Position numbers and translations under genes: made by a program
Notes under the pieces: generated by a model
The model's database searches: none
What the model saw: the letters and a program-made list of their open reading frames with translations, nothing else
What the model was told of the DNA's origin: nothing
Shown: in pieces, positions 53,022 through 64,000 of the stretch
Numbering within the stretch: position 1 is the stretch's first letter
Layout: each line of letters starts with the position of its first letter
DNA from: Choristoneura fumiferana
Lineage: Eukaryota; Arthropoda; Insecta; Lepidoptera; Tortricidae
Direction of reading: 5' to 3'
Assembly (NCBI RefSeq): GCF_025370935.1
Contig: NC_133499.1
Coordinates: forward strand, 1,984,440 to 2,048,439
Length of the DNA stretch: 64,000 nt

Positions 53022-53420
53022 GACGAAAAAGAGGGGTGTTATAAGTTTGACCGCTATGTGTGTCTGTGTGTCTGTGTGTCTGTGTGTCTGTGTGTCTGTA
53101 TGTCTGTATGTCTGTGTGTCTGTGTGTCTGTGTGTCTGTGTGTCTGTGTGTCTGTCTGTGGCACCGTAGCTCTTAAACGGATGGACCGATTTGAATGCGG
53201 TTTTTTTTATTTGAAAGCTGGTTTTCTAGCGATGGATCTTAGACATGATTTATCAAAATCGGTTCAGCCGTTTCAAGATCATCAGATCTTTTGTTCGCTG
53301 CGGTAGGAATCTTAGACGCATAATGGATATTTACTTTACTTTCAAACATATTTGGGGCCTAAAATTTGAAACACCCATGTATGCTATATAGCTACGCAAG
53401 ATTATGGAATCTCGGCCTGA
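53022..53420 (+). repeat. Repeat family U head in first LTR copy
   Basis: 'ttaaccccgacgaaaaagag', then (TGTGTCTG)n at 53056-53158, 'gatggaccgatttgaatgcg', 'cggttcagccgtttcaagat' and 'tatagctacgcaagattat'. Confidence 0.75.
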
Positions 53421-54895
53421 TGCTGCAGCCAGGATATCCAGAACACTAGTAGGTACACTCTTAATAAAACTATAGCAGATATATCGTGTTTGGGTTCGTT
53501 TTGATCAGTATTTGATTCTACAAACAATGCAATGGTGGCAACAGGATGAGCTGATGCTGCAGCCAGGATATCCAGCACAATAGTACACTCTATAAAAAAT
53601 AATAGCACATATGTCGTGTTGGGATTCGTTTTGATCAGTAATTAATTCTACATACAATGCAGTGGTGGCAACACGACGAGCTGATGCTGCAGCCAGGATA
53701 TTCAGCACACAGTATATACTCTTGAAAAATAATAGCAGATATGTCGTGTTTAATTCCATTTGATCAGTATTTGATTCTACATACAATGCAATGGTGGCAA
53801 CACGATGAGCTGATGCTGCAGCCAGGATATCCAGCACACTAGTACACTCTATAAAAAATAATAGCACATATGTCGTGTTTGGAATCGTTTTGATCAGTAA
53901 TTGATTCTACATACAATTCAGTGGTGGCAACACGACGAGCTGATGCTACAGCCAGGATATCCAGCACACCAGTATACTGTTTGAAAAAATAATAGCAGAT
54001 ATGTCGTGTTTGGATTCGTTTTGATCAGTAATTGATTCTACATACAATGCAGTGGTGGAAACACGACGAGCTGATGCTACAGCCAGGATATCCAGCACAC
54101 CAGTATACTCTTGAAAAAATAATAGCAGATATGTTGTGTTTGGATTCGTTTTGATCAGTAATTGATTCTACATACAATGCAGTGGTGAAAACACGACGAG
54201 CTGATGCTACAGCCAGGATATCCAGCACACCAGTATACTCTTGAAAAAATAATAGCAGATATGTCGTGTTTGGATTCGTTTTGATCAGTAATTGATTCTA
54301 CATACAATGCAGTGGTGGCAACACGACGAGCTGATGCTGCAGCCAGGATATTCAGCACACCAGTATACTCTTGAAAAAATAATAGCAGATATGTCGTGTT
54401 TGGATTCGTTTTGATCAGTAATTGATTCTACATACAATGCAGTGGTGGCAACACGACGAGCTGATGCTGCAGCCAGGATATTCAGCATACCAGTATACTC
54501 TTGAAAAAATATAAGCAGATATGTCGTGTTTTAATTCCTTTTGATCAGTATTTTATTCTACATACAATGCAATGGTGGCAACACGATGAGCTGATGCTGC
54601 AGCCAGGATATCCAGCACACTAGTACACTCTATAAAAAATAATAGCACATATGTCGTGTTTGGAATCGTTTTGATCAGTAATTGATTCTACATACAATGC
54701 CGTGGTGCAATACGACGAGCTGATGCTACAGCCAGGATATCCAGCACACCAGTATACTCTTGAAAAAATAATAGCAGATATGTCGTATTTGATTCCTTTT
54801 GATCAGTATTTGATTCTACATACAATGCAATGGTGGCAACGATGAGCTGATGCTGCAGCCAGGATATCCAACACACTAGTACAGTTTAAAAAATA
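53420..54895 (+). repeat. Satellite array, about 11 units of 130 bp
   Basis: Monomer landmarks are 'gctgcagccaggatatccag', 'agcagatatgtcgtgttt', 'cgttttgatcagtaattgat' and 'acatacaatgcagtggtgg'. Units at about 53950, 54080, 54210, 54340 and 54470 are spaced 130 bp apart and nearly identical; outer units are more diverged. The - strand stays open across single units, giving repeated 67-codon frames that I regard as chance. Confidence 0.95.
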
Positions 54896-55010
54896 TATAT
54901 CAAAGTTTAAAAAACATGAAATAAAAACTTAAATTTAAAATTTAAAAAAACCCCCGACTTAAAAAACGCCAGCAAAATAAAAATAAAAACGCCCGAAAAA
55001 AACGCTGCTT

Positions 55011-55437
55011 GAAAAGACAATTAAAAAGTAAAAATAATTATGCGCTACCTAGCTGTTGCCGCGACTTCATCTGCGAAGAATTCGTTTATCTCTATCCCGC
55101 GGGGACTATGCTGATTGCCCGCAAAATTAGCCTAAGTTAATTTAGTATAAAGTATCTAGTAATATTTTTTTTCTAAGCGTTGTCGGTGTCGGGGACCGCT
55201 AAGGTTAACATGAAACTAAATATGTGTATTTTTAAGTATTAACCTTAGCGGTCCCCGACACCGACAACGCTTAGAAAAAAAAATATTACTAGATACTTTA
55301 TACTAAATTAACTTAGCTAATTTTGCGGGCAATCAGCATAGTCCCCGCGGGATAGAGATAAACGAATTCTTCGCAGATGAAGTCGCGGGCAACAGCTAGG
55401 TAGCGCATATTATTTTTTACTTTTTAATTGTCTTTTC
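55011..55437. repeat. Near-perfect palindrome, arms about 200 bp
   Basis: The left arm from 'gaaaagacaattaaaaagt' through 'gcgctacctagctgttgcc' to 'ggaccgctaaggttaa' (55208) pairs with the right arm 55239-55437. The loop is 30 bases. The arms contain the family T start ('tagctgttgccgcgacttca'), so this is an inverted T derivative. Confidence 0.9.
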
Positions 55438-55550
55438 ATGTGAAATGTGTGACTATTGTGATTTCATAAGTTAAAATTGTACACGAACATTCTGGTGGTA
55501 AAAATTATGAATAAACGAATAAATTGTGATATACAAACACGCTCGTTTCA

Positions 55551-55917
55551 TGGCGCCCTTTCCGTGTGGTGAAGAACACGTGTGTTGTAAAAACGAAAAA
55601 TCGTGAACTGTGCAGTACTTTGACTGTTTTATATTTTTTTTACCTTTTTCGATTGTTTTTACGTGTTTACAATACCTATACAATGATGACTCGTTCTGGT
55701 AACGCCGCCGCCGCCGCAGAGCACCATTCTGATGTGGATAGTAGTGTTATAGTGTAGAGAAGTTCTATACGTCACTTTTAACTCCTTTTGTTAGCTGACA
55801 GGGCGAAAAGGCCTTACCTATTCAATCTCGACGACCTCGAGGACGTCTACCAAAGGTGAATACTGCTAGAGCCAAGCCACAACGGGACGTTCATGACTGT
55901 AGCTTGGAGGGGGAGGA
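55551..55917 (+). mobile_element. Reduced internal region of the LTR element
   Basis: TGGCGCCC directly after the LTR terminal TTTCA is typical of tRNA primer-binding sites of gypsy-type elements. A 24-codon frame from 55682 and an Arg-rich frame to the PPT are all that is left of gag and pol, so it could move only with proteins supplied by another element. Confidence 0.55.
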
Positions 55918-57587
55918 TGTAACACTAGAAACAGTACCCGTAGCGCCATCTGTGGGCTTTGTAGGAATAACCGGTCGGCCGCTCGCGCCGACAGATACAG
56001 CACCCGGTGCGTTTTAAAGATGGCGAAAAGAACTGATGTTATGGTCAAACGAATAATAAACGAATAATACGTATTTTATTAACCCCCGACGCCAAAAGAG
56101 GGGTGATATAAGTTTGACCGCTATGTGCGTCTGTCTGTGGCACCCTAGCTCTTAAACGGGTGGACCGATTTGAATGCGGTTTTTTTATTTGAAAGCTGGT
56201 TTTCTAGCGATGGATCTTAGACATGTTTTATCAAATCGGTTCAGCCGTTTCAAGATCATCAGCTCTTTTTAACCCCGACGAAAAAGAGGGGTGTTATAAG
56301 TTTTGAACGCTATGTGTGTCTGTGTGTCTGTCTGTGGCACCGTAGCTCTTAACGGGTGGACCGATTTGAATGCGGTTTTTTATTTGAAAGATGGTTTTCT
56401 AGCGATGGATCTTAGACATGATTTATCAAAATCGGTTCAGCCGTTTCAAGATCATCAGATCTTTTGTTCGCTGCGGTAGGAATCTTAGACGCATAATGGA
56501 TATTTACTTTACTTTCAAACATATTTGGGACCTAAAATTTGAAACACCCATGTATGCTATATAGCTACGCAAGATTATGGAATCTCGGCCTGATGCTGCA
56601 GCCAGGATATCCAGAACACTAGTAGGTACACTCTAACAAAACATAGCAGATATATCGTGTTTTGGGTTCGTTTGATCAGTATTTGATATCTACATACAAT
56701 GCAATGGTGGCAACACGATGAGCTGATGCTAGCAGCCAGGATATTCAGCACACCAGTATACTCTTGAAAAAATAATAGCAGATATGTCGTGTTTGGATTC
56801 GTTTTGATCAGTAATTGATTCTACATACAATGCGGCTGAGTGGTTGGCAACACGACGAGCTGATTGCTGCAGCCAGGAGTATTCAGCACACCAGTATACT
56901 CTTGAAAAAATAATAGCAAGATATGTCGTGTTTAATCCTTTTGATCAGTATTTTGATTCTACATACAATGCAATATGGCAAACACGATGAGCTGATGCTG
57001 CAGCCAGGATATCCAGCACACTAGTACACTCTATATAATAAAATAATAGACATATGTCGTGTTTTGGATATCGTTTGATCAGTAATTGATTCTACATACA
57101 ATGCCAGTGGTGGCATACGACGAGCTGATGTACAGTAGCCAGGATATCCAGCACACCAGTATACCTCTTGAAAAAATAATAGCAGATATGTCGTATTTGA
57201 TTCCTTTTGATCAGTATTTGATTACTACTACAATGCAATGTGGCAACATTAAGATTGAGCTGATGCTGCAGCCAGGGAAACCAAACACTAGTACCCCCCA
57301 GTTTGAAAGAAATATACTTATTATCAACAGTTTAAAAAAACATGAAATAAAAACTTAAATTTTAAAATTTGAAAAAACCCGCCGACTTAAAAAATCCAGC
57401 AAAAATAAAATAAAAACGCCCGAAAAAAAACGCTGCTTGAAAGACAATTAAAGTTTAAAAAATAATTATGCGCTACCTAGCTGTTGCCGCGACTTCATCT
57501 GCGGAAGAATTCGTTTATATTCTCTATCCCGCGCGGACTATGCTGATTGCCCGCAAATTAGCCTAAGTTAATTTAGTATTAAAGTAA
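55918..57587 (+). repeat. Second LTR copy, noisy and truncated by the gap
   Basis: It follows the first copy in order: TGTAACACTAG, U head (with a second partial head at 56270), satellite with about five to six units, then the start of the palindrome. Many single-base insertions and deletions relative to the first copy break otherwise regular monomers ('gctagcagccagg', 'ccaggagtattcagc'). That suggests lower sequence quality next to the Ns. Confidence 0.7.
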
Positions 57588-57687
57588 NNNNNNNNNNNNN
57601 NNNNNNNNNNNNNNNNNNNNNNNNNNNNNNNNNNNNNNNNNNNNNNNNNNNNNNNNNNNNNNNNNNNNNNNNNNNNNNNNNNNNNNN
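57588..57687. other. Assembly gap (100 N)
   Basis: A run of 100 N of conventional length, so the true size is unknown. It cuts the second LTR copy. Confidence 1.
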
Positions 57688-58860
57688 TCCTTACTAATAT
57701 TATTTTTAGTTAGGTATATTGTTAAAACATCTAGATAGGTACCAAATTTTCTTACATATAGGTAGTGGATTTGGTTGGTTACACTGCTTCGATACTTTTG
57801 TAATATTTGCCTGGCATTTAAGATATTTAGCCCTTTAATTTAAGTTGACAAATCTCCAATACCATCCCTATACCCATTATTTAACACTCGGACGGACACA
57901 AGCCTGTCTGGCTTAGCTACGCATTTCTAACTCCAAATATTTTAGTCAACGATGAATAATTCCTTAGTTTCCCGGCCAAGCCCATGTATTCCTAATTGCG
58001 ATGCAACACAGGAAGATTCATACACTAGTGCACTCCGCACAACTACCGACAATCGGTGACATTGACGTTGCGCCGGACAAATGCTTCCCCAAACATATAT
58101 TAACGAACATAGAATGACGTAGAGTTATGCCGATGTAACGTAAAAAAAATGAAATTGATATTTTTTGTAAATCATAAAATTATGTCGTCACTACTTTGAC
58201 TCAAATTCATACGTCGTTGAAATAGTGTTGATAAAGTTCATTCAGACAAATTATCGATATAGAGGTACCAACTTTTGTAACAGTAGTGACAATGTTTATT
58301 TTGAAAAGCATTAAGTAGTAAGGAGTTTGGTGAAATAACGACAGATTCATATTTTACCACATGCCAGTATTAATAAGTGCATTCACAGGCTTTGAAATCT
58401 TGTTACTTAATATAACAATATAAATTTCAGCGAGATAAAAATAAAACGGATATTTTCACAAAAATTGCGTGTGTAACAGATTTTACATGGAATGTCAATG
58501 TTCTTTACCACACACTACCAGTAAATATGAAACGAATATAAGTTCATTTTCATAATTTATTATAGCCACAAAAACATCATAATCAATAGCGACTCCGTGC
58601 CTTTCTTTATCCGTCCACGTCGTGCATACATCACGATGCGACCATTATTCTAATTGCTCACAAATTAAGCCTGATCGGGTTAGCGTTTAGCTTGGTTTGG
58701 CAGGGGGCAGTAATTCGGTTATTACACACTATTGTGGTTCGTTATTATGATTGATTTGCGATTTGCGACGGCAAATGTTACGTTGTCGAATAGTTTTTAA
58801 TCATGACTTTTCGCTTGGATTTTATGCCTGTGATTTTCTTGTCTTATGAAATGGTTTACT
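57688..58860. other. Sequence of no recognised type
   Basis: AT-rich and lower in recognisable repeats than the rest. No ORF with family features, no strong inverted repeat. Confidence 0.35.
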
Positions 58861-58865
58861 AATGT

Positions 58866-59100
58866 TTCGGCGAATAACGTTTGGCAACCTGTTTTATTTC
58901 GCAACTTTTTATTTCCCAACTGTTTAATATTTCTGAAACTGTAAATATTTCAGAATTTTTATAAAACTAACCAAACCTTAATCTAAAGGGTTCTACACGA
59001 TGGCCCTGAAATAAATCCTGAAATATTTACAGTTTTAAAGTTTGCGAAATGAAACAGGTTGCCAAACGTTACGTTGCGAAAAGGCAGTACTCGTATGAGA
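58866..59100. mobile_element. Palindromic element related to the insertion in Copia
   Basis: 'cgtttggcaacctgttttat' (58880) pairs with 'gaaacaggttgccaaacg' (59050). An inner pair with 'ctgtaaatatttcag' and 'ctgaaatatttacag' adds to it. The right end 'cgaaaaggcagtac' is the complement of GTACTGCCTTTTCG at the left end of 48501-49182. Confidence 0.7.
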
Positions 59101-59430
59101 TACATATTTTCGACGGTATAAGTTTTTTTATTTATAGTAATAGTCTTTATTGAAAAGGCGTTACCTACCTCATCCATTATTAGTGGAGGACAAAGCACCT
59201 CCTAATTTTTTTCTGTGCACAAAAGTCTACTACGAGTTATTCTCTATAAATCCTTAATATTTTAACATGCTAAATGAACAGTTGATCAAATAAATTAATC
59301 AGTTGAAGTTTTTAATTAATTACGTCATTGATAAGTTGGAAGTGACGCTAAATCTATTTCTAACTTAACACACTATATACTTTTCTCAAATTTTTAATTT
59401 CCATGGTCGGTCGCTACAGACGGCTGCTGC
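59101..59430. other. No feature recognised
   Basis: AT-rich sequence without coding or structural signal. Confidence 0.3.
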
Positions 59431-59690
59431 AATGTGGTCGAAACGTCCAGGTGATTTCAGCTATATTGAGTTCAAGCCCAGGCTCGCAACTTTGAGATTT
59501 TCAAAATTTATGTGCGAAATTACATTTGAAATTTATCACTTATTTAACGGTGAAGAAATTCAGTAGTGTCTCTTAAGTTTGCAATCCATACTGAGGCTGC
59601 GTAGGAACAACGGTTCAAGCTCTCTGATTCTGAGAGTGTCTGCAATGAGACGTTACGAGGCTGAAAACCTGAGATGATGTTTATTTTAAG
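59431..59690 (+). repeat. Old diverged SINE copy
   Basis: 'gagttcaagcccaggctcgc' (B-box region), 'atttatgtgcgaaattacat' and 'ttgaaatttatcac' match 26281-26572 in order. The 3' part is heavily mutated. Confidence 0.7.
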
Positions 59691-62230
59691 TGACACAATA
59701 AAGTTAACAACCTTACGCGTTTACTAATGTAAGACTCCGCACACAATAATAATTATTTTTGCGACGCTTGCGAATGTAATACACCAATCTTCAGTATCCT
59801 TCACGCAATCATTCCTTCCGTATACTAACACTCCTCTCTGGCGTCCATAATTTGTCCACCCCAAACCCCAACTGAAATATGCATGCAAACAAAATACATT
59901 TAACCGCAAACGTCGGAACATAACATTACCATAACACGGGAATCCCATAAGCATATGACATTTTTTTAACATCCTCTACAATTGACGAATTTTCCCCATC
60001 CGGGGAACGGTATAATGAGAACATGCAAAGATTTTTGTGACTATGCTCGTGCTCTTAGCTTTCGCGGAGTTATAATAATAATATAGCACTTGCTTGCTTG
60101 ATTGCATTGCGGTTTTCTACAACATTATGCTGAGTGGGGCCTAATTTTACTATTCAATATTAATTTGTGTTAATTCTCTTTCTCACTGGCGTGGTCCTGC
60201 GACAACGCTATTCCCATCCCGGGTTATCTGTTACTTTTACGTCAATCTATAACAAAGTTATACTTGCGCTGCGAGGTCTAGCATTTGGAGACATACTTAA
60301 CTCAAGCTTCTACTTTTTCTACTTCCACTAGCATTTAGTCTTCTGTTATTTCGATGTTTTGAAGAAAAACAATAATTTGTTTTGGATTGTTCTAAAGCCG
60401 TTGTCCGAACTTGAAGCCGTACCTAATTACCCCAAAAGCGGTATTATAATCGTGTTTTGTCAGAGGTAGCAAACGAACTAATGGCCGTCTTTAACATCCA
60501 GTGCTGCACATTGGAAGAGCAAAATTGAATGGCGAATGATTGTAACAGAAGAACACAAAGTCCATGATGAATCAAGCTAGTTGAAAGTAAAATAGCCCAG
60601 TGAGAGTATACTGTCCTCAAAAAAATCCTTCATTCGAATTAACCCCATCGTCCAAATTTTTCGTATCAATTCAAAATGATGATGAAATTTATTCGAGACA
60701 ATGATCATTTAAAAATCAAATCAAATAATTATACTATTGTAAACTAAAAAGAAATAGGTTAATAAAAAGTTTGCTGTTTAATTACTACAAAATTAATGAT
60801 GCATTATAAAAGTTAATTAAGCGGGGCTAGATCGTTGTCTCGTATATGATAGTCTCCGGTTAACCCTTCTGTTTTAAAATATAGCTCTGTCAGCCTAACG
60901 TATAACGTAAGGCGTGGTGACTGTACCGACACATGAAACGATAGGAAAGTACTCGGCTATTTGGATTCTTAACTTAGTATTTGTTGTTGTTGTTGGATTT
61001 TTAAGTTAGTCTGCAATACTTACAACTTTTTCTACAAATTGAATAGGCACATTCTTATGTAAAATGCACTATGTATATTATAAAGCCATTTCAAAAACAC
61101 CTATGAGACATTTCAGTGGACATTTCCATTTTAAATTGTAGGTACTATTTTTTATTTTATTTTTCTGAAATAGTAAGTTTTGGATTAAAGAGAAAGTTCT
61201 AATTTTTACCGTAAAATTTTCATGATAATATGTTCAATATGGTTTGTCATGTCTCACATCTGTTTCTCATTGTTATCTATTATCTTTATTATGTACGAGA
61301 AAGAGAACCTACAGGCTAGGAATATGTGGAGTTTCAATTTAAAAAAAAGGCAACTAATTTAGATTTAAAAAGTGTATGTTAAAAATCATTACTTTGTTAC
61401 TTATATAACCTACCGGTTTTTTCATCAAATGTCACTGGTTGCCATGATTATAATTTTTAAGTTTATTTTCTGACTGTACTGCGTGAAAAACCATGCGTGG
61501 TCCCTCTATCACGGTCTGTATCTAATTTGACTCAGTACTTATGGCATTTTGTCACGGGTCTGAGGTACAATCAAGATCAAAAATATATTTACGTTACCAA
61601 GGCGTCAATAAGAAAAATAAATAATAATAAATAAGTACTTAAATAATAGAACTACTTTAAATCTGCAACTTTCAAAAATTAAGAAATTTTGTCATTATAA
61701 CATATCCTATAAGAGAACAAATATTATAGTAAACTAACCTAAACTAACACAGTAATACATCATAACTAAACTGACAAATAGCAATTAAAAAATAATAATA
61801 AATTAATAATTTAATAAAAATAAATATATATAATCAATAATAAATATTATGTTATTAACCGCAAGGTTGGTGTCTACATACACCTTTTTATTGTACACCA
61901 CAATAGTAAGCGATGCAGAAAACAGGTACACAGGTATATTATATATTTCACCGATAGCTGTATTGATATTTATACCCGGGATTATACAGTCGCCAACATT
62001 CGTGCTCCTTGTAGTGCGTTGTAATGTAACAGTTCCTGAGTGATCAGATAAATATTGAACTGTACACTCAATAGCATTTAAAATAATTGTTTAACTTTAT
62101 ACGTGTAAAAGAAAAAAAGAAAGATTATTAAATGGCTATAAGCCTCTATGTCTAAGAATCGTTTTAGGCGTAAGACACCCTTCAGGTCCACTTTGAGATA
62201 TAGATACTTTATCGAAAAAAAAAACCTCGA
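59691..62230. other. About 2.5 kb with nothing recognised
   Basis: Several frames of 60-80 codons have no domain features and no flanking splice logic. The 64-codon frame at 61849 is hydrophobic but unsupported. Confidence 0.3.
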
Positions 62231-62235
62231 TACCA

Positions 62236-62300
62236 AAGTCAAAGTCAAAATAAAATAATCGCGATTAAGGCTATCACAAGCACTTCAGAATGTAAAAAAT
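62236..62300 (-). mobile_element. LINE 3'-tail fragment with (TTTGAC)n, copy 2
   Basis: 'caaagtcaaagtcaaaataa' then 'gcgattaaggctatcacaag', related to 16500-16560. Confidence 0.55.
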
Positions 62301-62855
62301 CGATCAACGATTCAGATATTGGTTCACAATCATCGAAAATATAGCTACTTAAACACAATAATATATTATTCAATTAAGAACCTGTTACCGTTTTTGGAGT
62401 CGGTTAAAAATTACGAAAACTTGCGAAACAAGCGTTGACGCAATGCAAACAGAATTGATATGGAATCATCCAAAATTTACAATCCATCTTCTTTCCCTCG
62501 TTTTCAACAAAAACATCGTTACACGTAAACAAAACCAGGAGAACTTTAACCCCGTCTATGTTTTATTCAAATTTACTTACATTTGTACTAACGGAAAGAC
62601 CTTTGCTATCCTGAATTGTATTCCCCCGCCGTGCCATATATCTCTTTCACACGAGCACTTATTTATTTCTGGAGCGTACTGCAGCTTGAGGGATGGATAG
62701 GGATGGTTGTGCTTAACTGGATTGTTTTATTTAAAAAACTTAAAAATCTATGTTGCTTTTTGCTGAGCCAAAGAAGCCGTGGCACCGAACGTAACTTGAT
62801 TTAGACTTAATTAATTAAAAATCGTAAAAAAAAACTACTTTTTGTCTTATATTCA
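62301..62855. other. No gene recognised
   Basis: Only a short family P end ('tttttggagtcggttaaaaa', about 62390) is recognisable. Confidence 0.3.
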
Positions 62856-62856
62856 T

Positions 62857-62930
62857 AAAAAACCGGCCAAATGCGTAACGGGCTACGCGCAGTGTAGGGT
62901 GTAGAGTTCCGAACTAATATTTAAGTTTTT
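62857..62930 (+). repeat. Family R head, diverged
   Basis: 'aaaaaaccggccaaatgcgt' and 'gggtgtagagttccgaac'. Confidence 0.5.
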
Positions 62931-62971
62931 TAGTCGACAATTACTCGTTAACTTGTAAAGGCTGATAGATT

Positions 62972-62993
62972 TGATGATGATGATGATGATGAT
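62972..62993. repeat. (GAT)n microsatellite
   Basis: Seven GAT units, possibly a LINE tail. Confidence 0.85.
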
Positions 62994-62999
62994 ATGATT

Positions 63000-63417
63000 G
63001 ATATATACCCTACCTTCAATATTTTTTTTTTCAGATTACTCACAAAAGAAGCTTGTGGAGCCCAGAGGAGGGGGAGGGGATACTTTTCTCTATCAAAAAT
63101 TTGCTCTTTAAGAAAAGTAATATATAATAATATCTAGGTAATAAGCCTGTTCTGTTTCTAGATTTATAGACAGAATTGTACAATTCTTGTGGAGGTAAAT
63201 ATTTTGCTTATAAAAAGCAATTTTAAACTTCGCCAAAAGATAAATTCAGACTGCAAACTACTCGTACATAAACAAAACATGATGGCAGAACAAACATGAA
63301 ATTAGCTGAATATAGCTATTATATCACATACCTCGAAAAATTCTGTCTTTTGAACCACCCATATCGTGCCGCCTTTTTGTGAATCTAGTAATCGGTGCCA
63401 AATTTACATTTTGCATC
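63000..63417. other. No feature recognised
   Basis: A pyrimidine run ending TTTTTTTTTCAG (63035) looks like a splice acceptor, but the following frame shows no recognisable protein. Confidence 0.3.
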
Positions 63418-63418
63418 T

Positions 63419-63592
63419 GGTACCATCAGCCAAATAAGTGGTCTATCAAGTTTATAACAAGTTCCTATCAAATGAATATGTCGCTAAAGTCGAACTTTCA
63501 AGTTGACAGACACGTCTATTGGCATTATTGTTTATGACATGCAAACGATTATTAACTTTAAGGTGGTAGACCACATATTTGGCTGATGGTAC
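63419..63592. mobile_element. MITE-like element, GTACCATCAGCCAAATA termini
   Basis: Left 'gtaccatcagccaaataag' and right 'atatttggctgatggtac' are complementary. The arms extend through GTGGTCTA and TAGACCAC. No convincing target duplication. Confidence 0.75.
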
Positions 63593-64000
63593 GTGCGCTA
63601 AAACGATAATATATGAACAAATTTCTTAGCAAAACTGCTGTTATTTATCTTTTTCCAAACATACTTCACGCCTCAAATGACGTATACGGGCGTAACTTTT
63701 TCCCATAATAAAGTTGGCGTGCCGTGATTGGCCCGAAGCCCACGGACCGGAGCAAATGAGCGAGAGCTAACGCTCATAATTTATAAGACACACTGCGTTA
63801 TTTATGACTCGGCTTACAATAATGAGATGGATGTATAACGCTGATGAGACAAACAATAACGCTTAAAATAAATCTCAAGCAATTGGCTGATTGGTAGCGC
63901 TTAAAACCGTCAATGCGATGGGACGTGAATTTGCACAGATCGAACGCTTAGAAAAGGGCATTGCGATCGCTTGATAAAAGTTTACCAAGATATCGATCGG
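63593..64000. other. Right edge of window, slightly GC-richer, no gene recognised
   Basis: Base composition rises around 63690-63770 and 63890-63970 compared with the preceding kilobases. It may be the flank of a gene beyond the window. Confidence 0.25.

Larger units (their letters stand above)
52862..57587 (+). mobile_element. LTR element with satellite-bearing LTRs and tiny interior (right end in gap)
   Basis: Two copies of one sequence (52862-55550 and 55918-57587, cut by Ns) flank 367 bp. That interior has a primer-binding-like start (TGGCGCCCTTTCCG at 55551), a short gag-like start (MMTRSG at 55682), an Arg-rich stretch like a gypsy-type pol C-terminus (PIQSRRPRGRLPK, 55825-55865), and a polypurine tract GGAGGGGGAGGA at 55906-55917 right before TGTAACACTAG. 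This is LTR/PBS/PPT/LTR geometry. Within each LTR copy sits a family U head, a 130-bp satellite array and a family T palindrome, so the LTR appears inflated from a few hundred bp to about 2.7 kb. The first LTR starts TACAACACTAG (TG lost). Confidence 0.6.

Noticed and set aside
53058..53306. 82-codon Cys/Val-rich frame
   Set aside because: It is a translation of the (TGTGTCTG)n run in the family U head.
53402..54488. Repeated 67-120 codon frames on the - strand that look like a tandem protein repeat
   Set aside because: The 130-bp monomer happens to be open in one frame, and the frames end at monomer variants. No start context or splice logic.
53420..54895. CRISPR-like array
   Set aside because: Units are contiguous 130-bp monomers with no unique spacers, in an animal genome.
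57086..57358. 90-codon frame near the gap
   Set aside because: Lies in the noisy second satellite copy; it exists only because of indels relative to the first copy.
55919..57587. Pure assembly artefact (false duplication) as full explanation
   Set aside because: PBS-like and PPT-like signals fall exactly at the repeat boundaries, which a random false duplication would not produce. Local sequence quality still looks poor.
61849..62043. Possible small membrane protein
   Set aside because: Hydrophobic but AT-rich, no homologous motif, no supporting splice or promoter signal.

Overview
The window looks like a piece of a lepidopteran (moth or butterfly) nuclear genome. The evidence is short exons with GT/AG introns, a fatty acyl-CoA reductase of the insect multigene type, and a dense load of interspersed repeats of kinds familiar from moth and butterfly genomes. 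There is no bacterial gene organisation, and no tRNA gene, rRNA gene or CRISPR array.

Two host genes can be reconstructed. (1) The 3' half of a HAD-family phosphatase related to HDHD1/PUDP (Drosophila Gs1l) lies on the + strand in four in-phase exons from 2421 to 8464. (2) A complete fatty acyl-CoA reductase (FAR) lies on the - strand from 29950 down to 13603. Its ten exons join without a frame error into 525 codons plus stop, with the Rossmann TGGSGFVG motif, the YAFTK catalytic motif and a hydrophobic C-terminus. The genes converge: their stop codons are about 5.1 kb apart. Exons use well under 4% of the window; introns and flanks are mostly transposons.

Layout: 1-2400, a LINE fragment and a lepidopteran repeat. 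2421-8464, phosphatase exons separated by MITEs. 8500-13600, MITEs, repeat families and fold-back elements. 13603-29950, the FAR gene, whose introns hold a piggyBac-like element, a pogo-like remnant, a mariner-type MITE and a full tRNA-derived SINE. 30540-34935, a three-layer nest: an RTE LINE with an 886-codon ORF, inside a TTAA element, inside an older repeat. 34980-37460, a fold-back element and a jockey-like LINE. 37990-45345, repeats with internal minisatellites. 45511-52704, a Copia LTR retrotransposon with near-identical LTRs, itself invaded by a LINE and by a short non-autonomous element. 52862-57587, an LTR-type element whose two LTR copies both carry the same foreign satellite block and a large palindrome, cut by an assembly gap (57588-57687). 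57688-64000, mostly unassigned AT-rich DNA with one old SINE and two inverted-repeat elements.

The most unusual points are: the LTR element with captured satellite cargo; a TTAA insertion whose empty site is preserved in a second repeat copy in this window; a TA-flanked element with a pogo/psq-like N-terminal remnant and many copies of a GCAAAGCGAGCA-like motif; an RTE LINE and a SINE sharing a 3' end; and a LINE tail beside a FAR splice acceptor. Several retroelement ORFs are broken by single-base losses, mostly in homopolymer runs, so some apparent decay may be sequencing error. All family assignments come from reading the sequence; no database search was possible.
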